Source of the DNA: Mucilaginibacter pallidiroseus
Lineage (GTDB): Bacteria > Bacteroidota > Bacteroidia > Sphingobacteriales > Sphingobacteriaceae
Length of the DNA: 64,000 bases
NCBI RefSeq assembly: GCF_007846085.1
Contig: NZ_VOEJ01000006.1
Location: forward strand, 124,001-188,000
Direction: 5' to 3'
The notes under the pieces are model-generated. The model did no database searches. It saw only the letters and a program-made list of their open reading frames with translations, and had not been told where the DNA came from. Position 1 is the first letter of the stretch. The number at the start of each line of letters is the position of its first letter. The position numbers and the translations under genes were made by a program. Positions 52,184 through 61,044 of this stretch are shown here, piece after piece.

Positions 52184-53071
52184 ATGGATATTCAGTTAGA
52201 TATTTATAGCCCGGTTCAAAAAATACAACATCAGCTTTTTACCGAAAAGGGTATTGAGGTGTTTATAAAGCGAGATGATATGATCCACCCAATCATATCA
52301 GGCAATAAATGGCGTAAGCTTAAATATGTGTTGCAGGATGCAAGGCTTGCCAACAAACAACACCTGGTAACTTTTGGCGGGGCTTTTTCAAATCATTTAT
52401 TGGCAACAGCAGCGGCTGCGGCAAAATTCGGTTTTAAAAGTACGGGTTTTGTTAGGGGCGAGGAGGTGCAAAACGATACCTTATTTTTGTGCCGTTTGCA
52501 TGGCATGCATCTAATTTTTGTTGACCGGGATAGTTACCGTAACAAGCCTGCTTTGTTTGAGCGCTATTTCAGCCATGACGGAGATGCTTACTTTATTGAC
52601 GAAGGAGGCGCATCGACCCTGGCGGCAAAAGGTTGCAGCGAACTGGTTATCGAGCTTCCCCAAAGATACGATCATATTTTTTGCGCATGCGGTACAGGAA
52701 CAACAGCTGCAGGCATCATAAACGGATTAGTCGGGCACGAGCTTGAAACAGAATTTAACGCCATTCCCGTTTTTAAAAACGGTGACTTTATGCGTGCCGA
52801 CATTGATAAGTATCTTATTAATTCAGCTATTTACACCTTGCATACCGACTACCATTTTGGCGGCTATGGTAAAACCACGCAGCAGCTAATTGATTTTATC
52901 AAACAATTTGTGGACGGTACGGGCATCCTAATAGAACCTGTTTACACGGCAAAAATGCTGTACGCTATTTATGACCTTGCCCGCAAAGATCATTTTACCC
53001 CGGGCAGCAGTATACTCGCCATACACAGTGGTGGCATTTGGGGACTGTTAGGGATGAAGGGTAAGTTTTAG
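52184..53071 (+). CDS. ACC deaminase/D-cysteine desulfhydrase family PLP enzyme
   Basis: A 295-residue PLP enzyme of fold type II. The Lys that binds PLP is in ISGNKWRKLKYVL, GGAFSNHLLATAAAA binds the cofactor phosphate region, CGTGTTAAGIINGL is the glycine loop, and HSGGIWGLLGM ends the protein. Family members act on 1-aminocyclopropane-1-carboxylate or D-cysteine; without the ACC-specific residues being checked, D-cysteine desulfhydrase is the cautious call. The ATG at 52184 (MDIQLDIYS) is preferred to 52166. Confidence 0.82.
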   Translation: MDIQLDIYSPVQKIQHQLFTEKGIEVFIKRDDMIHPIISGNKWRKLKYVLQDARLANKQHLVTFGGAFSNHLLATAAAAAKFGFKSTGFVRGEEVQNDTLFLCRLHGMHLIFVDRDSYRNKPALFERYFSHDGDAYFIDEGGASTLAAKGCSELVIELPQRYDHIFCACGTGTTAAGIINGLVGHELETEFNAIPVFKNGDFMRADIDKYLINSAIYTLHTDYHFGGYGKTTQQLIDFIKQFVDGTGILIEPVYTAKMLYAIYDLARKDHFTPGSSILAIHSGGIWGLLGMKGKF

Positions 53072-53128
53072 CCGGCATGCAGGTAGATGGCTTAATTTAT
53101 TTCAGGAGCGAAGGCATTACGTGCTACA

Positions 53129-54925
53129 TCAATTGTTCTTATTATCTATTTTGGGCGTAGTAAACATGGCTTCTTTTATAAACTTAACAGGCGCGCTGCC
53201 ATAGCTTAAAAACTTCTCGTTAAATTCTTTTTGTTTGTATTTATCGGCCTGTTTCTTTTTCCATTCTTCGCGCAGGGCCATAATTTCTTTGTAGCCGGTG
53301 TAGTAGCTGGTAAGTTGTACGCTGCTCACGCTTACACGTTTCCATTTGCCCTCGGCTTCAGCCTGTTGTTGAAATGCCTCTTGGGTAAGCATTTTTATGG
53401 CGGCCTCTTTGCTCATGTTATTGGCATGTACGCTGTAATCTAAAATGGTATTACATACCGACCTAAGGTGCCATTTGTACCACATCAGGCGCATTTCGGG
53501 CTCATTGTTGCCAAATCCGGCATCCATCATAATCTGCTCGGCATAAACGGCCCAGCCTTCAACCATTGCACCGTTACCTAAAACAGATTTAATGATGCTC
53601 GGTGCCTTATTGGCGTAAACCAATTGCGTGTAATGCCCCGGTATAGCTTCATGTATGCAAAGAATCTGTAAAATGTAATTGTTATACTCACGTAAATAAC
53701 TTTCGGCGCGGCTGGCCGACCATCCCGCAAGGCTGCCCACATTGTAGTAAGTGTTGCCGCCTTTATCATAAGGGCCCGGCGAACTTACCGAAGCACCCGC
53801 CACACCCGCCATGTAACCAGGTTCTTTACGCACTACAAGTGGTTTGCTTGGGTCAAGTGTTAACAAGTCTTTCGACCTGATAAACGCAGTAAGCTTTGGT
53901 ATCTCATCACTAATGGCCTGTTGAAAATCGTTAGGTTTTACGTGCTTGGCCGATAATGTATCAATAACACGTGCAATCAAATCAAGCGAATCTTTCGGCA
54001 TAGCTGCGCTGCCAAAGTATTTTGGCCAAAGCTGTTTGCTCAGCTTTGTCATTTCGCGGTGCAGGTGTTTTTTGCGCTCAACGGCTGCATTGTATGTTTG
54101 TTGAGCGGTGCCTTCTGCCTGTATCTCGTATTTAAATTTGCTTTCGTAAAGTTGTTTACCCAAACGGAAACTGCGTGGTTTATCATTTTTAAGCGCCTTT
54201 AACCATGCCGCATAGCCTTTAATGGCTACTACAGATGCTGCTGCCCTGTCCAGCATCAGTTTTTGCTCGGCTGCGGGTATCTTGGTTTTTTTTAGCGAGT
54301 CGGCAAAGTCTGTTTCGATAACGCTGAGGCCGCCAAGGTGCTGCTCGGCAGCAAGGTCGGTAAGTTCGGCAACCGGGTTTTTGATTTGCTTTTCGGCCTC
54401 CTTATAATGGGCTGGAATAAAAGCCATGCGCTGATAAAAATTGCGAAGACGTTTTTCAAGCGGTGCGTAATTCTCATTCAGGATGTAAGCAAAGGTGCCT
54501 ATCACGTTATATGATCCGGGGTTCCACTGGTATTCTTTTAAAGTTTCGATGTTCCACTGCATGCCTTCCAGTTGGCTGCGCATAATTTCCAGGTCCATTT
54601 TGTTACCCGGCGATAATTGGCTCGGGTCAAAACGACTCAGCGAATCCGTATTTACCTTGGCAAACTTCAGTTCCTGGTCGCGGCTTTTATCATTTGGAAT
54701 GATCATCAGGCTATCGTACTTATGGTAGCCAACACTTGTGGCCCAGCCCGGGTTAAGCTTCCAGAGGTCTTCCAAAAAATGCTCTTCGTAACGGGTAAAA
54801 GCGGCATCATCACGGGCCATGACTGGGCCGGATGACTGTTCTTTTTTACAAGCCGAAAAGGCAGCAACGTACAGGCAAAGCAAAAGTATTTTACGTATCA
54901 ATGCAGTAGGAATTTTGTGGTGCAT
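53129..54925 (-). CDS. DUF885 family metallopeptidase-like lipoprotein
   Basis: A 598-residue exported protein with lipobox LYVAAFSACKKE at its N-terminus. It belongs to DUF885, a zinc-peptidase-like family: the metal site is in LCIHEAIPGHYTQL, with conserved GGNTYYNVGSLAGW before it and VEGWAVYAEQIM after it (third ligand Glu). Substrate unknown, with peptidase activity inferred from the fold. Single gene, divergent from the DinB gene. Confidence 0.86.
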   Translation of the reverse strand: MHHKIPTALIRKILLLCLYVAAFSACKKEQSSGPVMARDDAAFTRYEEHFLEDLWKLNPGWATSVGYHKYDSLMIIPNDKSRDQELKFAKVNTDSLSRFDPSQLSPGNKMDLEIMRSQLEGMQWNIETLKEYQWNPGSYNVIGTFAYILNENYAPLEKRLRNFYQRMAFIPAHYKEAEKQIKNPVAELTDLAAEQHLGGLSVIETDFADSLKKTKIPAAEQKLMLDRAAASVVAIKGYAAWLKALKNDKPRSFRLGKQLYESKFKYEIQAEGTAQQTYNAAVERKKHLHREMTKLSKQLWPKYFGSAAMPKDSLDLIARVIDTLSAKHVKPNDFQQAISDEIPKLTAFIRSKDLLTLDPSKPLVVRKEPGYMAGVAGASVSSPGPYDKGGNTYYNVGSLAGWSASRAESYLREYNNYILQILCIHEAIPGHYTQLVYANKAPSIIKSVLGNGAMVEGWAVYAEQIMMDAGFGNNEPEMRLMWYKWHLRSVCNTILDYSVHANNMSKEAAIKMLTQEAFQQQAEAEGKWKRVSVSSVQLTSYYTGYKEIMALREEWKKKQADKYKQKEFNEKFLSYGSAPVKFIKEAMFTTPKIDNKNN

Positions 54926-54982
54926 AAACTTAAAACATTTGCAGCAAATAAATCAATCGGTAACTTAATTTGTTAGTACAGC

Positions 54983-55456
54983 ATGAGTAACGAACATGAT
55001 ATTTTATTACAGGAGCTGGTAAAACTGCTAGAGGGCGGCGGTGCACATGCCACTTTAAAAGATGCACTTGATGGTATCCCGGCAGATAAACGCGGCGTAA
55101 AACCCCATAACCTCCCGTATAGTATATGGCAGCTTGCCGAGCATATCCGCATTGCACAGTGGGACATGCTTGAGTTTAGCAAAGATGGCAGTCACCAATC
55201 GCCAAACTGGCCGGATGATTATTGGCCCAAAGAAGCCGAACCCGCAGATGATGCCGCCTGGAACAAAACCGTTGAGCAGATAAACACTGACAGGGCAGCT
55301 TTTATAGAGTTGCTAAAAAGCGGCGATATTTATACCAAGATACCGCACGGCTCGGGCCAGAGCATTTTGCGCGAGGCTTTACAAATTGCCGACCACAATG
55401 CTTACCACACGGCAGAGATTGTTTTGCTAAGGCGCTTGTTAGGTATTTGGAAGTAG
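54983..55456 (+). CDS. DinB-family protein
   Basis: A 157-residue four-helix-bundle protein of the DinB/YfiT superfamily. Three histidines that usually hold a metal are visible: IWQLAEHIRIAQWDML, and in QIADHNAYHTAEIVLLRRLL the HNxYHxAE pattern of the family. Function unknown; relatives include metal-dependent thiol transferases that use bacillithiol or mycothiol. bshB1 is present in this window, so a BstA-like role is possible (inference). Confidence 0.85.
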   Translation: MSNEHDILLQELVKLLEGGGAHATLKDALDGIPADKRGVKPHNLPYSIWQLAEHIRIAQWDMLEFSKDGSHQSPNWPDDYWPKEAEPADDAAWNKTVEQINTDRAAFIELLKSGDIYTKIPHGSGQSILREALQIADHNAYHTAEIVLLRRLLGIWK

Positions 55457-55461
55457 CAGCC

Positions 55462-56448
55462 TTACAAAGCCTGTACTTTGGCCCAGATGTTATCGTCTAC
55501 CAGTACGCCTAACTCGTCGCTTTGGCGGCGTGTACGTAATGTGTTTTCGCCGGGGTAGGAAATGCGCTCGCCTGGGTTGGTTGGGCTGCTTTTTGTGTAC
55601 TCCAGTATTTGTTCGATGAGGCCAGTGCTGTCTATTTTGCCCGGCTTTATACAAATGAACACTTGCGACACACCTGTTTCCTTTTTGCCGGCTTCCATTA
55701 CTTTGGCAGTTGAGTTGCCGCCGCTTAGCAAGGTAGCCAGCAGATCAAGCATTAGCGAAAGGCCCGAGCCTTTCCAAAAGCCTATAGGCAGCGCGCGTTT
55801 TGTAGCGTAAATCGCCTCGGCATCGGTTGATAATTTACCTTCGGTGTCATACCCGCCAGGCACAGGCAGATCTTTTCCATCCATTTTATATTGCTGCAGT
55901 TTGCCAAAGGAGTATTGGCTTATGGCCATATCCAAAACAATGTGCCCTTCCGGGCGCGGTACTGCAATTACTATCGGGTTATTGCCCAGCCTTGGCTCGG
56001 TACCGCCCCAGGGCGGCAGGTTGGCCATAGTATTGGTAAAGCAAATGCCTATGTAGCCCGCTTCGGCAGCTTGCCAGCCGTAGGTGCCGCCGCGCATCCA
56101 ATGGTTGGTGTTATTTATGGCCACACAACCTATGCCATTATCTTTAGCCAAATCAATTGCCCGTTGCATACAAAATGTTGCGTTGAGCATGCCCGGGCCA
56201 AGGTTGCCGTTCCATTGCTCCAACGCTACCATCGTGTTTTCGAAGCTTGGTTCGGCAGCAGGGTTTACTAATCCTTCTTTCACGTAATCTACAAACACGG
56301 GGAAACGGTTAAGACCGTGGCTGTAAACCCCGTCGCGGCTGTTGTTGGCAAAAATGGTGGCACACTGCTGCGCTTTTGCTTCGCTAAAACCAAGTGAAAG
56401 TAATATGCGTCTGAATTGCGCCAGCAGGGTATTATAAGGTACGCGCAT
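55462..56448 (-). CDS. YiaK-type 3-dehydro-L-gulonate 2-dehydrogenase
   Basis: A 328-residue NAD(P)H-dependent dehydrogenase of the malate/lactate dehydrogenase (Ldh_2) family. Blocks: NSRDGVYSHGLNRFPVFVDY with catalytic His region, NNTNHWMRGGTYGWQAAEAG, PRLGNNPIVIAVPR and WKGSGLSLMLDLLATLLSGG. Length and the NHWMRGG block point to YiaK, which reduces 2,3-diketo-L-gulonate. No other L-ascorbate or gulonate genes are adjacent. Ends 5 bp from the convergent DinB gene. Confidence 0.85.
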   Translation of the reverse strand: MRVPYNTLLAQFRRILLSLGFSEAKAQQCATIFANNSRDGVYSHGLNRFPVFVDYVKEGLVNPAAEPSFENTMVALEQWNGNLGPGMLNATFCMQRAIDLAKDNGIGCVAINNTNHWMRGGTYGWQAAEAGYIGICFTNTMANLPPWGGTEPRLGNNPIVIAVPRPEGHIVLDMAISQYSFGKLQQYKMDGKDLPVPGGYDTEGKLSTDAEAIYATKRALPIGFWKGSGLSLMLDLLATLLSGGNSTAKVMEAGKKETGVSQVFICIKPGKIDSTGLIEQILEYTKSSPTNPGERISYPGENTLRTRRQSDELGVLVDDNIWAKVQAL

Positions 56449-56563
56449 AGCTGTTATAGATAGATTAGCAATGCTGCTAAAATAACCTTATCCTGATTGC
56501 CGGGCAAAATAACTACACTGATAAACAGTTATAATAATGACATTTTTTGATATGGCTAATAAT

Positions 56564-56571
56564 TATCTTTG
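56564..56571 (+). promoter_or_regulatory. Candidate -7 element of the lipoprotein gene at 56580
   Basis: TATCTTTG, ending 8 nt before the ATG at 56580. A very short leader is predicted. Confidence 0.4.
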
Positions 56572-56579
56572 CTGCGCGC

Positions 56580-57086
56580 ATGAATAAACGTACCAACTAT
56601 TTATACCTTTTGCTGATAGCTGCATTTTGCTTTTTTGCTAATTCCTGTAAAAAGGAAGATAAAAGCAACATACCTAACCTGCTTACCGCAGGTCCGTGGC
56701 AATTAGCTTCGCTGCAGGAAACGCATTACACGGGGGCTACGCTTAATCGTACCGATACACTAAATCCTAATTGTAATTTTGCGCAGGTGTTTTTTTTCAG
56801 TAAGGATAATACCTGTACCTATAGCAACTTTAGCTGTGTTGATCAGCCTGTAGCCAATGGCTCATGGGAGCTATCTACCGACAAATTGTTTTTATACAGC
56901 AATATTGTTTGCCGCGATGGTAGCCAGGCAGGCAGCTCTACACCGTTTGCAAATTCGAGGATCATAAACCTGGGTCAGTTCTCATTTGTGATCGAAACTG
57001 GTGATATCAGCGAAAACTATTCTGTAAACCAACCACGCACTGTTAGGCGGTATGGTTTTGTTAGGCAAAACACAAGTAGCCGATAG
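56580..57086 (+). CDS. Hypothetical lipoprotein, lipocalin-like
   Basis: A 168-residue protein with lipobox FCFFANSCKKE. The mature part has the pattern of a lipocalin-like domain common in Bacteroidota lipoproteins: LLTAGPWQLASLQET, FFFSKDNTCTYSNF and GSWELSTDKLFLYS. Function unknown. The ATG at 56580 is preferred to 56547 because the promoter lies between them. Confidence 0.7.
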   Translation: MNKRTNYLYLLLIAAFCFFANSCKKEDKSNIPNLLTAGPWQLASLQETHYTGATLNRTDTLNPNCNFAQVFFFSKDNTCTYSNFSCVDQPVANGSWELSTDKLFLYSNIVCRDGSQAGSSTPFANSRIINLGQFSFVIETGDISENYSVNQPRTVRRYGFVRQNTSSR

Positions 57087-57127
57087 TTCGTAATTTTTTA
57101 TATTTTGCAATAAATATACCATCCGCT

Positions 57128-57706
57128 TTGAAAAAAAGAATAGCCATTTTCGCTTCAGGTTCCGGGTCAAACGCTCAAAAAATTATGGAGCACTTTAAAC
57201 GCAGTGCCGATGCCGAGGTTGTACTGGTTTTAACCAATAACCCGCAGGCGTATGTTTTGCAGCGGGCCGATAACTTCGAAATCCCATCACATATATTTAG
57301 CCGCCACGAGTTTTACGAAACGGATGAAGTAATAGGCTTGCTTAAAAACCTGCAGGTTGATATCATAGTGCTGGCCGGTTTTTTATGGCTGGCGCCAAAA
57401 TCATTGCTTAACGCTTTTCCTAACAAGATCATTAACCTGCACCCGGCGCTGTTACCCAAATATGGCGGTAAAGGCATGTATGGCGATAATGTCCATAAAG
57501 CTATCCTTGCAGCAGGAGAAGAGGAATCGGGCATTACCATCCACTTTGTAAACGCCGAGTTCGACGAAGGGGAGATCATTCATCAATCAAAATTCAAGAT
57601 TGAACCCGGGGATACCCTCGAGATGGTAAAATTTAAAGGCCAGCAGTTGGAGCATCAACATTTCCCGAAGGTTATTGAAGGGTTGCTGAAGAAGATGAGG
57701 AGTTAG
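57128..57706 (+). CDS. purN: Phosphoribosylglycinamide formyltransferase
   Basis: PurN formylates GAR with 10-formyl-THF in purine synthesis. The 192-residue protein starts KKRIAIFASGSGSNAQKI (phosphoribosyl site), followed by VLAGFLWLAPKSLLNAFP, NLHPALLPKYGGKGMYG with catalytic Asn and His, and HFVNAEFDEGEII with catalytic Asp. The only possible start is TTG at 57128. It is the first purine gene of a purN-(IVP)-purH order. Confidence 0.93.
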   Translation: MKKRIAIFASGSGSNAQKIMEHFKRSADAEVVLVLTNNPQAYVLQRADNFEIPSHIFSRHEFYETDEVIGLLKNLQVDIIVLAGFLWLAPKSLLNAFPNKIINLHPALLPKYGGKGMYGDNVHKAILAAGEEESGITIHFVNAEFDEGEIIHQSKFKIEPGDTLEMVKFKGQQLEHQHFPKVIEGLLKKMRS

Positions 57707-57738
57707 TTAGAGATCAGAGGTTGGAGATTAGAGATTAG
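57707..57738 (+). repeat. Left inverted arm flanking the IVP-type gene
   Basis: 32 bp built of TTAGAGAT and GAGATTAG words. It matches the inverse of 58194-58225 at 25 of 32 positions and starts at the base right after the purN stop codon. Confidence 0.7.
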
Positions 57739-57782
57739 AAAAGGTAAGCTGGGATATTAAATACTTGAAACAAAAATAAGGT

Positions 57783-58148
57783 ATGGGAAGTTTTATGGAT
57801 CTGGAAGTTTGGAAGAAAGCAAGGATTCTAAGAAATAACATTACCGAGCTTACAAAATCATTTCCCTCAGAAGAGAAGTTTCGGCTTATAGATCAAATAA
57901 TTCGTTCGTCACGGTCTGTAGGAAATAATATTGCTGAAGGGCATGGGCGCTATCATTATCTTGATGCTTCGAAATTCCTTATTACGGCGCGTGGCTCTGC
58001 AGTTGAAACTATAGATCATTTAATTATTGCTTTAGATAACGGTTTTATTGATGAGCATACCTTTGAAAGACTTAAATCTGATTGCGAAGAGTGCTCGAAG
58101 ATGATTAACGGATACATAGCTTACCTCAAAAAGCAGGTAAATGCATAA
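57783..58148 (+). CDS. Four-helix-bundle protein (23S rRNA intervening-sequence protein type)
   Basis: A 121-residue protein of the four-helix-bundle IVP family first described in intervening sequences of 23S rRNA. Blocks: MDLEVWKKARILRNNITELT, FPSEEKFRLIDQIIRSSRSV, GNNIAEGHGRYHYLDASKFL and ARGSAVETIDHLIIAL. The function is unknown; related proteins include the Avd accessory of diversity-generating retroelements. Here it lies in DNA between purN and purH, flanked by inverted repeats, not in rRNA, so it looks like an insertion. Confidence 0.88.
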   Translation: MGSFMDLEVWKKARILRNNITELTKSFPSEEKFRLIDQIIRSSRSVGNNIAEGHGRYHYLDASKFLITARGSAVETIDHLIIALDNGFIDEHTFERLKSDCEECSKMINGYIAYLKKQVNA

Positions 58149-58193
58149 CAAAATTATATTGTGCCTGACTACTACTTCTTTATTTCAAAAAAA

Positions 58194-58225
58194 CTAATCT
58201 CCCCCCTCTAATCTCTAATCTCTAA
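58194..58225 (-). repeat. Right inverted arm flanking the IVP-type gene
   Basis: 32 bp, the imperfect inverse of 57707-57738 (25 of 32). Ends 4 bp before the purH -7 box. Confidence 0.7.
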
Positions 58226-58229
58226 TAGC

Positions 58230-58237
58230 TACCTTTG
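58230..58237 (+). promoter_or_regulatory. Candidate -7 element of purH
   Basis: TACCTTTG lies just after the right arm of the IVP element, 23 nt before the purH ATG. The arm would therefore occupy the -33 region. Confidence 0.45.
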
Positions 58238-58260
58238 CGGCTCAAAAATTCCGTTAAATA

Positions 58261-59787
58261 ATGAGCCATTCTGTTCAAATAAAAAACGCCCTTATTTCTG
58301 TTTATTACAAAGACAACCTTGAGCCGATCATCCATGAGTTGAATCGTCTTGGTGTGAATATCTACTCAACCGGTGGTACCGAAACTTTTATTCGCGACCT
58401 TGGTGTCAATGTAATTGCTGTGGAGGACCTTACCTCGTATCCGTCGATATTGGGCGGACGCGTTAAAACCCTGCACCCTAAAGTGTTTGGTGGTATTTTA
58501 GCACGCCGTAGTTTTGAAGGTGACGAACAGCAACTGGCTCAATATGAGATACCGGAAATTGATTTGGTGATAGTTGACTTATACCCGTTTGAAGAAACGG
58601 TAAACTCCGGTGCGAGCCAGGAAGATATCATAGAAAAAATTGACATCGGTGGTATATCGTTGATCCGCGCGGCGGCCAAAAATTTTAAGGATGTTGTGAT
58701 ACTTGCGTCAAAAGATGATTACAGCGAACTTGAAAACATCCTAAAAACACAGGAGGGCGCAACTACTATTGATCAGCGCCGTCGTTTTGCTCAAAAGGCT
58801 TTTAATATTTCATCAAACTACGATACCCATATTTTCCAATACTTTGACAATAGCGAGCCGATGCCTGTTTTTAAACAAAGCATCCAAACCAGCCAGGTAT
58901 TGCGTTATGGCGAAAACCCGCATCAGAAAGGTACTTTTTATGGTAACCTTGATGCCATGTTCACTAAACTTAACGGCAAGGAACTATCATACAATAACCT
59001 GGTTGATGTTGACGCTGCTGTTGCCCTTATAGACGAGTTTACCGACCCTACTGTTGCCATTTTAAAACATACCAACGCTTGCGGTATTGCATCGCGCCAA
59101 ACAGTTAAGCATGCTTGGGTTGATGCCTTAGCATGCGACCCGGTATCGGCTTTTGGTGGTGTAATAATTACCAACGTTGAGGTTGATGCCGAAACTGCAA
59201 CTGAGATTGACAAGATATTTTACGAAGTGCTGATTGCTCCGGCTTATACCGATGAAGCAGTTGCAATACTTACCGCAAAAAAGAACCGCATTATTTTGGT
59301 GCGCCAGCCTGTTGAGTTGCCTGCAAAGCAATTTAAAACGTTACTTAATGGCGTTATTGAGCAGGATAAAGACAATACCGTTGAAGGCCCGGAACAAATG
59401 ACTACCGTTACCGACGTAGCCCCAACCGAACAGGAACTGAAAGACCTTTACTTTGCCAACAAGGTAGTAAAACATACCAAATCAAACACCATTGTGATTG
59501 CCAAAAACGGCCAGTTGATGGCAAGCGGGGTTGGCCAAACATCAAGGGTTGATGCCATGAGGCAGGCACTTGTTAAAGCTGCTGAGTTTGGTTTTGATGT
59601 TAAAGGTGCGGTAATGTCGTCAGATGCGTTTTTCCCGTTTGCTGACTGCGTGGAGATTGGTGCCGATGCAGGTATAACTGCAGTTTTACAACCTGGCGGT
59701 TCAATCAACGATAAACTTTCTATTGCCAAATGTAACGAGAAAGGCATTGCTATGGTAACTACTGGTGTGCGTCACTTTAAGCACTAA
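58261..59787 (+). CDS. purH: Bifunctional AICAR transformylase/IMP cyclohydrolase
   Basis: PurH carries out the last two steps of IMP synthesis. The 508-residue protein has the N-terminal MGS-like IMP cyclohydrolase domain (NALISVYYKDNLEPIIHELN, STGGTETFIRDLG, LGGRVKTLHPKVFGGILARR given as family block) and the C-terminal transformylase domain with LRYGENPHQKGTFYG, LKHTNACGIA (catalytic Lys and His) and PGGSINDKLSI. Full length. Confidence 0.97.
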   Translation: MSHSVQIKNALISVYYKDNLEPIIHELNRLGVNIYSTGGTETFIRDLGVNVIAVEDLTSYPSILGGRVKTLHPKVFGGILARRSFEGDEQQLAQYEIPEIDLVIVDLYPFEETVNSGASQEDIIEKIDIGGISLIRAAAKNFKDVVILASKDDYSELENILKTQEGATTIDQRRRFAQKAFNISSNYDTHIFQYFDNSEPMPVFKQSIQTSQVLRYGENPHQKGTFYGNLDAMFTKLNGKELSYNNLVDVDAAVALIDEFTDPTVAILKHTNACGIASRQTVKHAWVDALACDPVSAFGGVIITNVEVDAETATEIDKIFYEVLIAPAYTDEAVAILTAKKNRIILVRQPVELPAKQFKTLLNGVIEQDKDNTVEGPEQMTTVTDVAPTEQELKDLYFANKVVKHTKSNTIVIAKNGQLMASGVGQTSRVDAMRQALVKAAEFGFDVKGAVMSSDAFFPFADCVEIGADAGITAVLQPGGSINDKLSIAKCNEKGIAMVTTGVRHFKH

Positions 59788-59789
59788 CA

Positions 59790-59870
59790 TTAGTGATTGG
59801 AGACTAGTTAATTAGAGATTAGTTACTACGTACCGAAGCATGACTGATCTCTGATCTCCGGTCAACTAAT
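59790..59870. repeat. Intergenic GAGATTAG-type hairpin element
   Basis: Left arm 59790-59822 (TTAGTGATTGGAGACTAG, then AGAGATTAG) and right arm 59844-59870, whose inverse reads ATTAGTTGACCGGAGATCAG, form an imperfect hairpin directly after purH. Same word content as the arms around the IVP gene and the element at 12503. Confidence 0.6.
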
Positions 59871-59984
59871 CTTTACCGGGAATACGATTTTAAAAAAAAC
59901 GGAGTTATTATTAACTCAATTAATCATTGTGAATGATTTGGTTAACAACCGATTGATTTCGTGAAATTAATGTTGTTTAATATT

Positions 59985-59992
59985 TAACTTTG
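59985..59992 (+). promoter_or_regulatory. Candidate -7 element of mreB
   Basis: TAACTTTG, 26 nt before the mreB ATG. No clear -33 box. It would drive the mreBCD-mrdA unit. Confidence 0.45.
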
Positions 59993-60018
59993 CACCTTAT
60001 AATTGAAATATACACCAA

Positions 60019-61041
60019 ATGGGTTTATTTAATTTTTTCACACAAGAGATTGCCATCGATTTGGGTACTGCCAATACCCTCATTATACATAATGATAAAG
60101 TTGTTGTCGACGAACCGTCGATAGTAGCTTTTGACCGCACCACTAATAAAGTAATTGCTATTGGCCGCCAGGCGATGCAGATGGAGGGTAAAACCCACGA
60201 TAACATCCGCACCGTGCGCCCGCTTAAGGATGGTGTGATTGCCGACTTTAACGCTGCCGAGTTGATGATACGCGGTATGATAAAAATGATAAACCAGGGT
60301 AAAGGATGGTTTTTTCCATCGCTGCGTATGGTTATCTGTATCCCATCTGGTATTACCGAGGTAGAGAAACGCGCGGTGCGCGATAGCGCCGAAATTGCGG
60401 GTGCGAAAGAGGTTTATCTTATTTATGAACCAATGGCTGCTGCTGTAGGTATCGGTATCGACGTGGAAGAACCAATGGGTAACATGATCATTGATATAGG
60501 TGGCGGTACTACCGAAATTGCAGTTATCGCACTTTCGGGTATCGTTTGCGACCAGTCTATCCGTGTTGCGGGTGATAACTTTGATTCGGATATCGTTCAA
60601 TACATCCGTCGTCAGCACAACATTATGATTGGCGACCGTACTGCCGAGAAGATCAAAATTGAGGTTGGTGCTGCATTGCCAGAATTGACCGAGCCACCTG
60701 CAGATTTTGCAGTACAAGGCCGCGACTTGATGACAGGAGTACCAAAACAGATCACTGTATCATATACCGAGATTGCACATTGCCTTGATAAATCTATCTC
60801 AAAAATCGAGGAAGCGATATTGAAAGCATTGGAGATCACTCCACCCGAGCTTTCTGCAGATATTTACCAGACAGGTATTTACCTTACCGGCGGTGGCGCG
60901 CTGCTGCGCGGCCTTGATAAACGTGTAGCCGCAAAAACCAAACTGCCTGTACACGTAGCCGAAGATCCGCTTCGCGCCGTAGTACGCGGTACCGGTACAG
61001 CACTTAAAAACATCGGTAACTTTAAATTTTTAATGCAGTAA
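60019..61041 (+). CDS. mreB: Rod shape-determining protein MreB
   Basis: Actin-like protein forming short filaments under the inner membrane that guide wall synthesis. The 340-residue protein has the actin-fold ATP blocks IDLGTANTLI (phosphate 1), MIIDIGGGTTEIAVIALSG (phosphate 2) and LTGGGALLRGLD (adenosine), and the N-terminal MGLFNFFTQEIA amphipathic membrane anchor. First gene of mreB-mreC-mreD-mrdA. Confidence 0.97.
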   Translation: MGLFNFFTQEIAIDLGTANTLIIHNDKVVVDEPSIVAFDRTTNKVIAIGRQAMQMEGKTHDNIRTVRPLKDGVIADFNAAELMIRGMIKMINQGKGWFFPSLRMVICIPSGITEVEKRAVRDSAEIAGAKEVYLIYEPMAAAVGIGIDVEEPMGNMIIDIGGGTTEIAVIALSGIVCDQSIRVAGDNFDSDIVQYIRRQHNIMIGDRTAEKIKIEVGAALPELTEPPADFAVQGRDLMTGVPKQITVSYTEIAHCLDKSISKIEEAILKALEITPPELSADIYQTGIYLTGGGALLRGLDKRVAAKTKLPVHVAEDPLRAVVRGTGTALKNIGNFKFLMQ

Positions 61042-61044
61042 TTC

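Noticed and set aside
60025..60717. 230-codon open frame antisense to mreB
   Set aside because: It lies wholly inside mreB on the other strand, its composition is unlike a protein family, and mreB explains the region.
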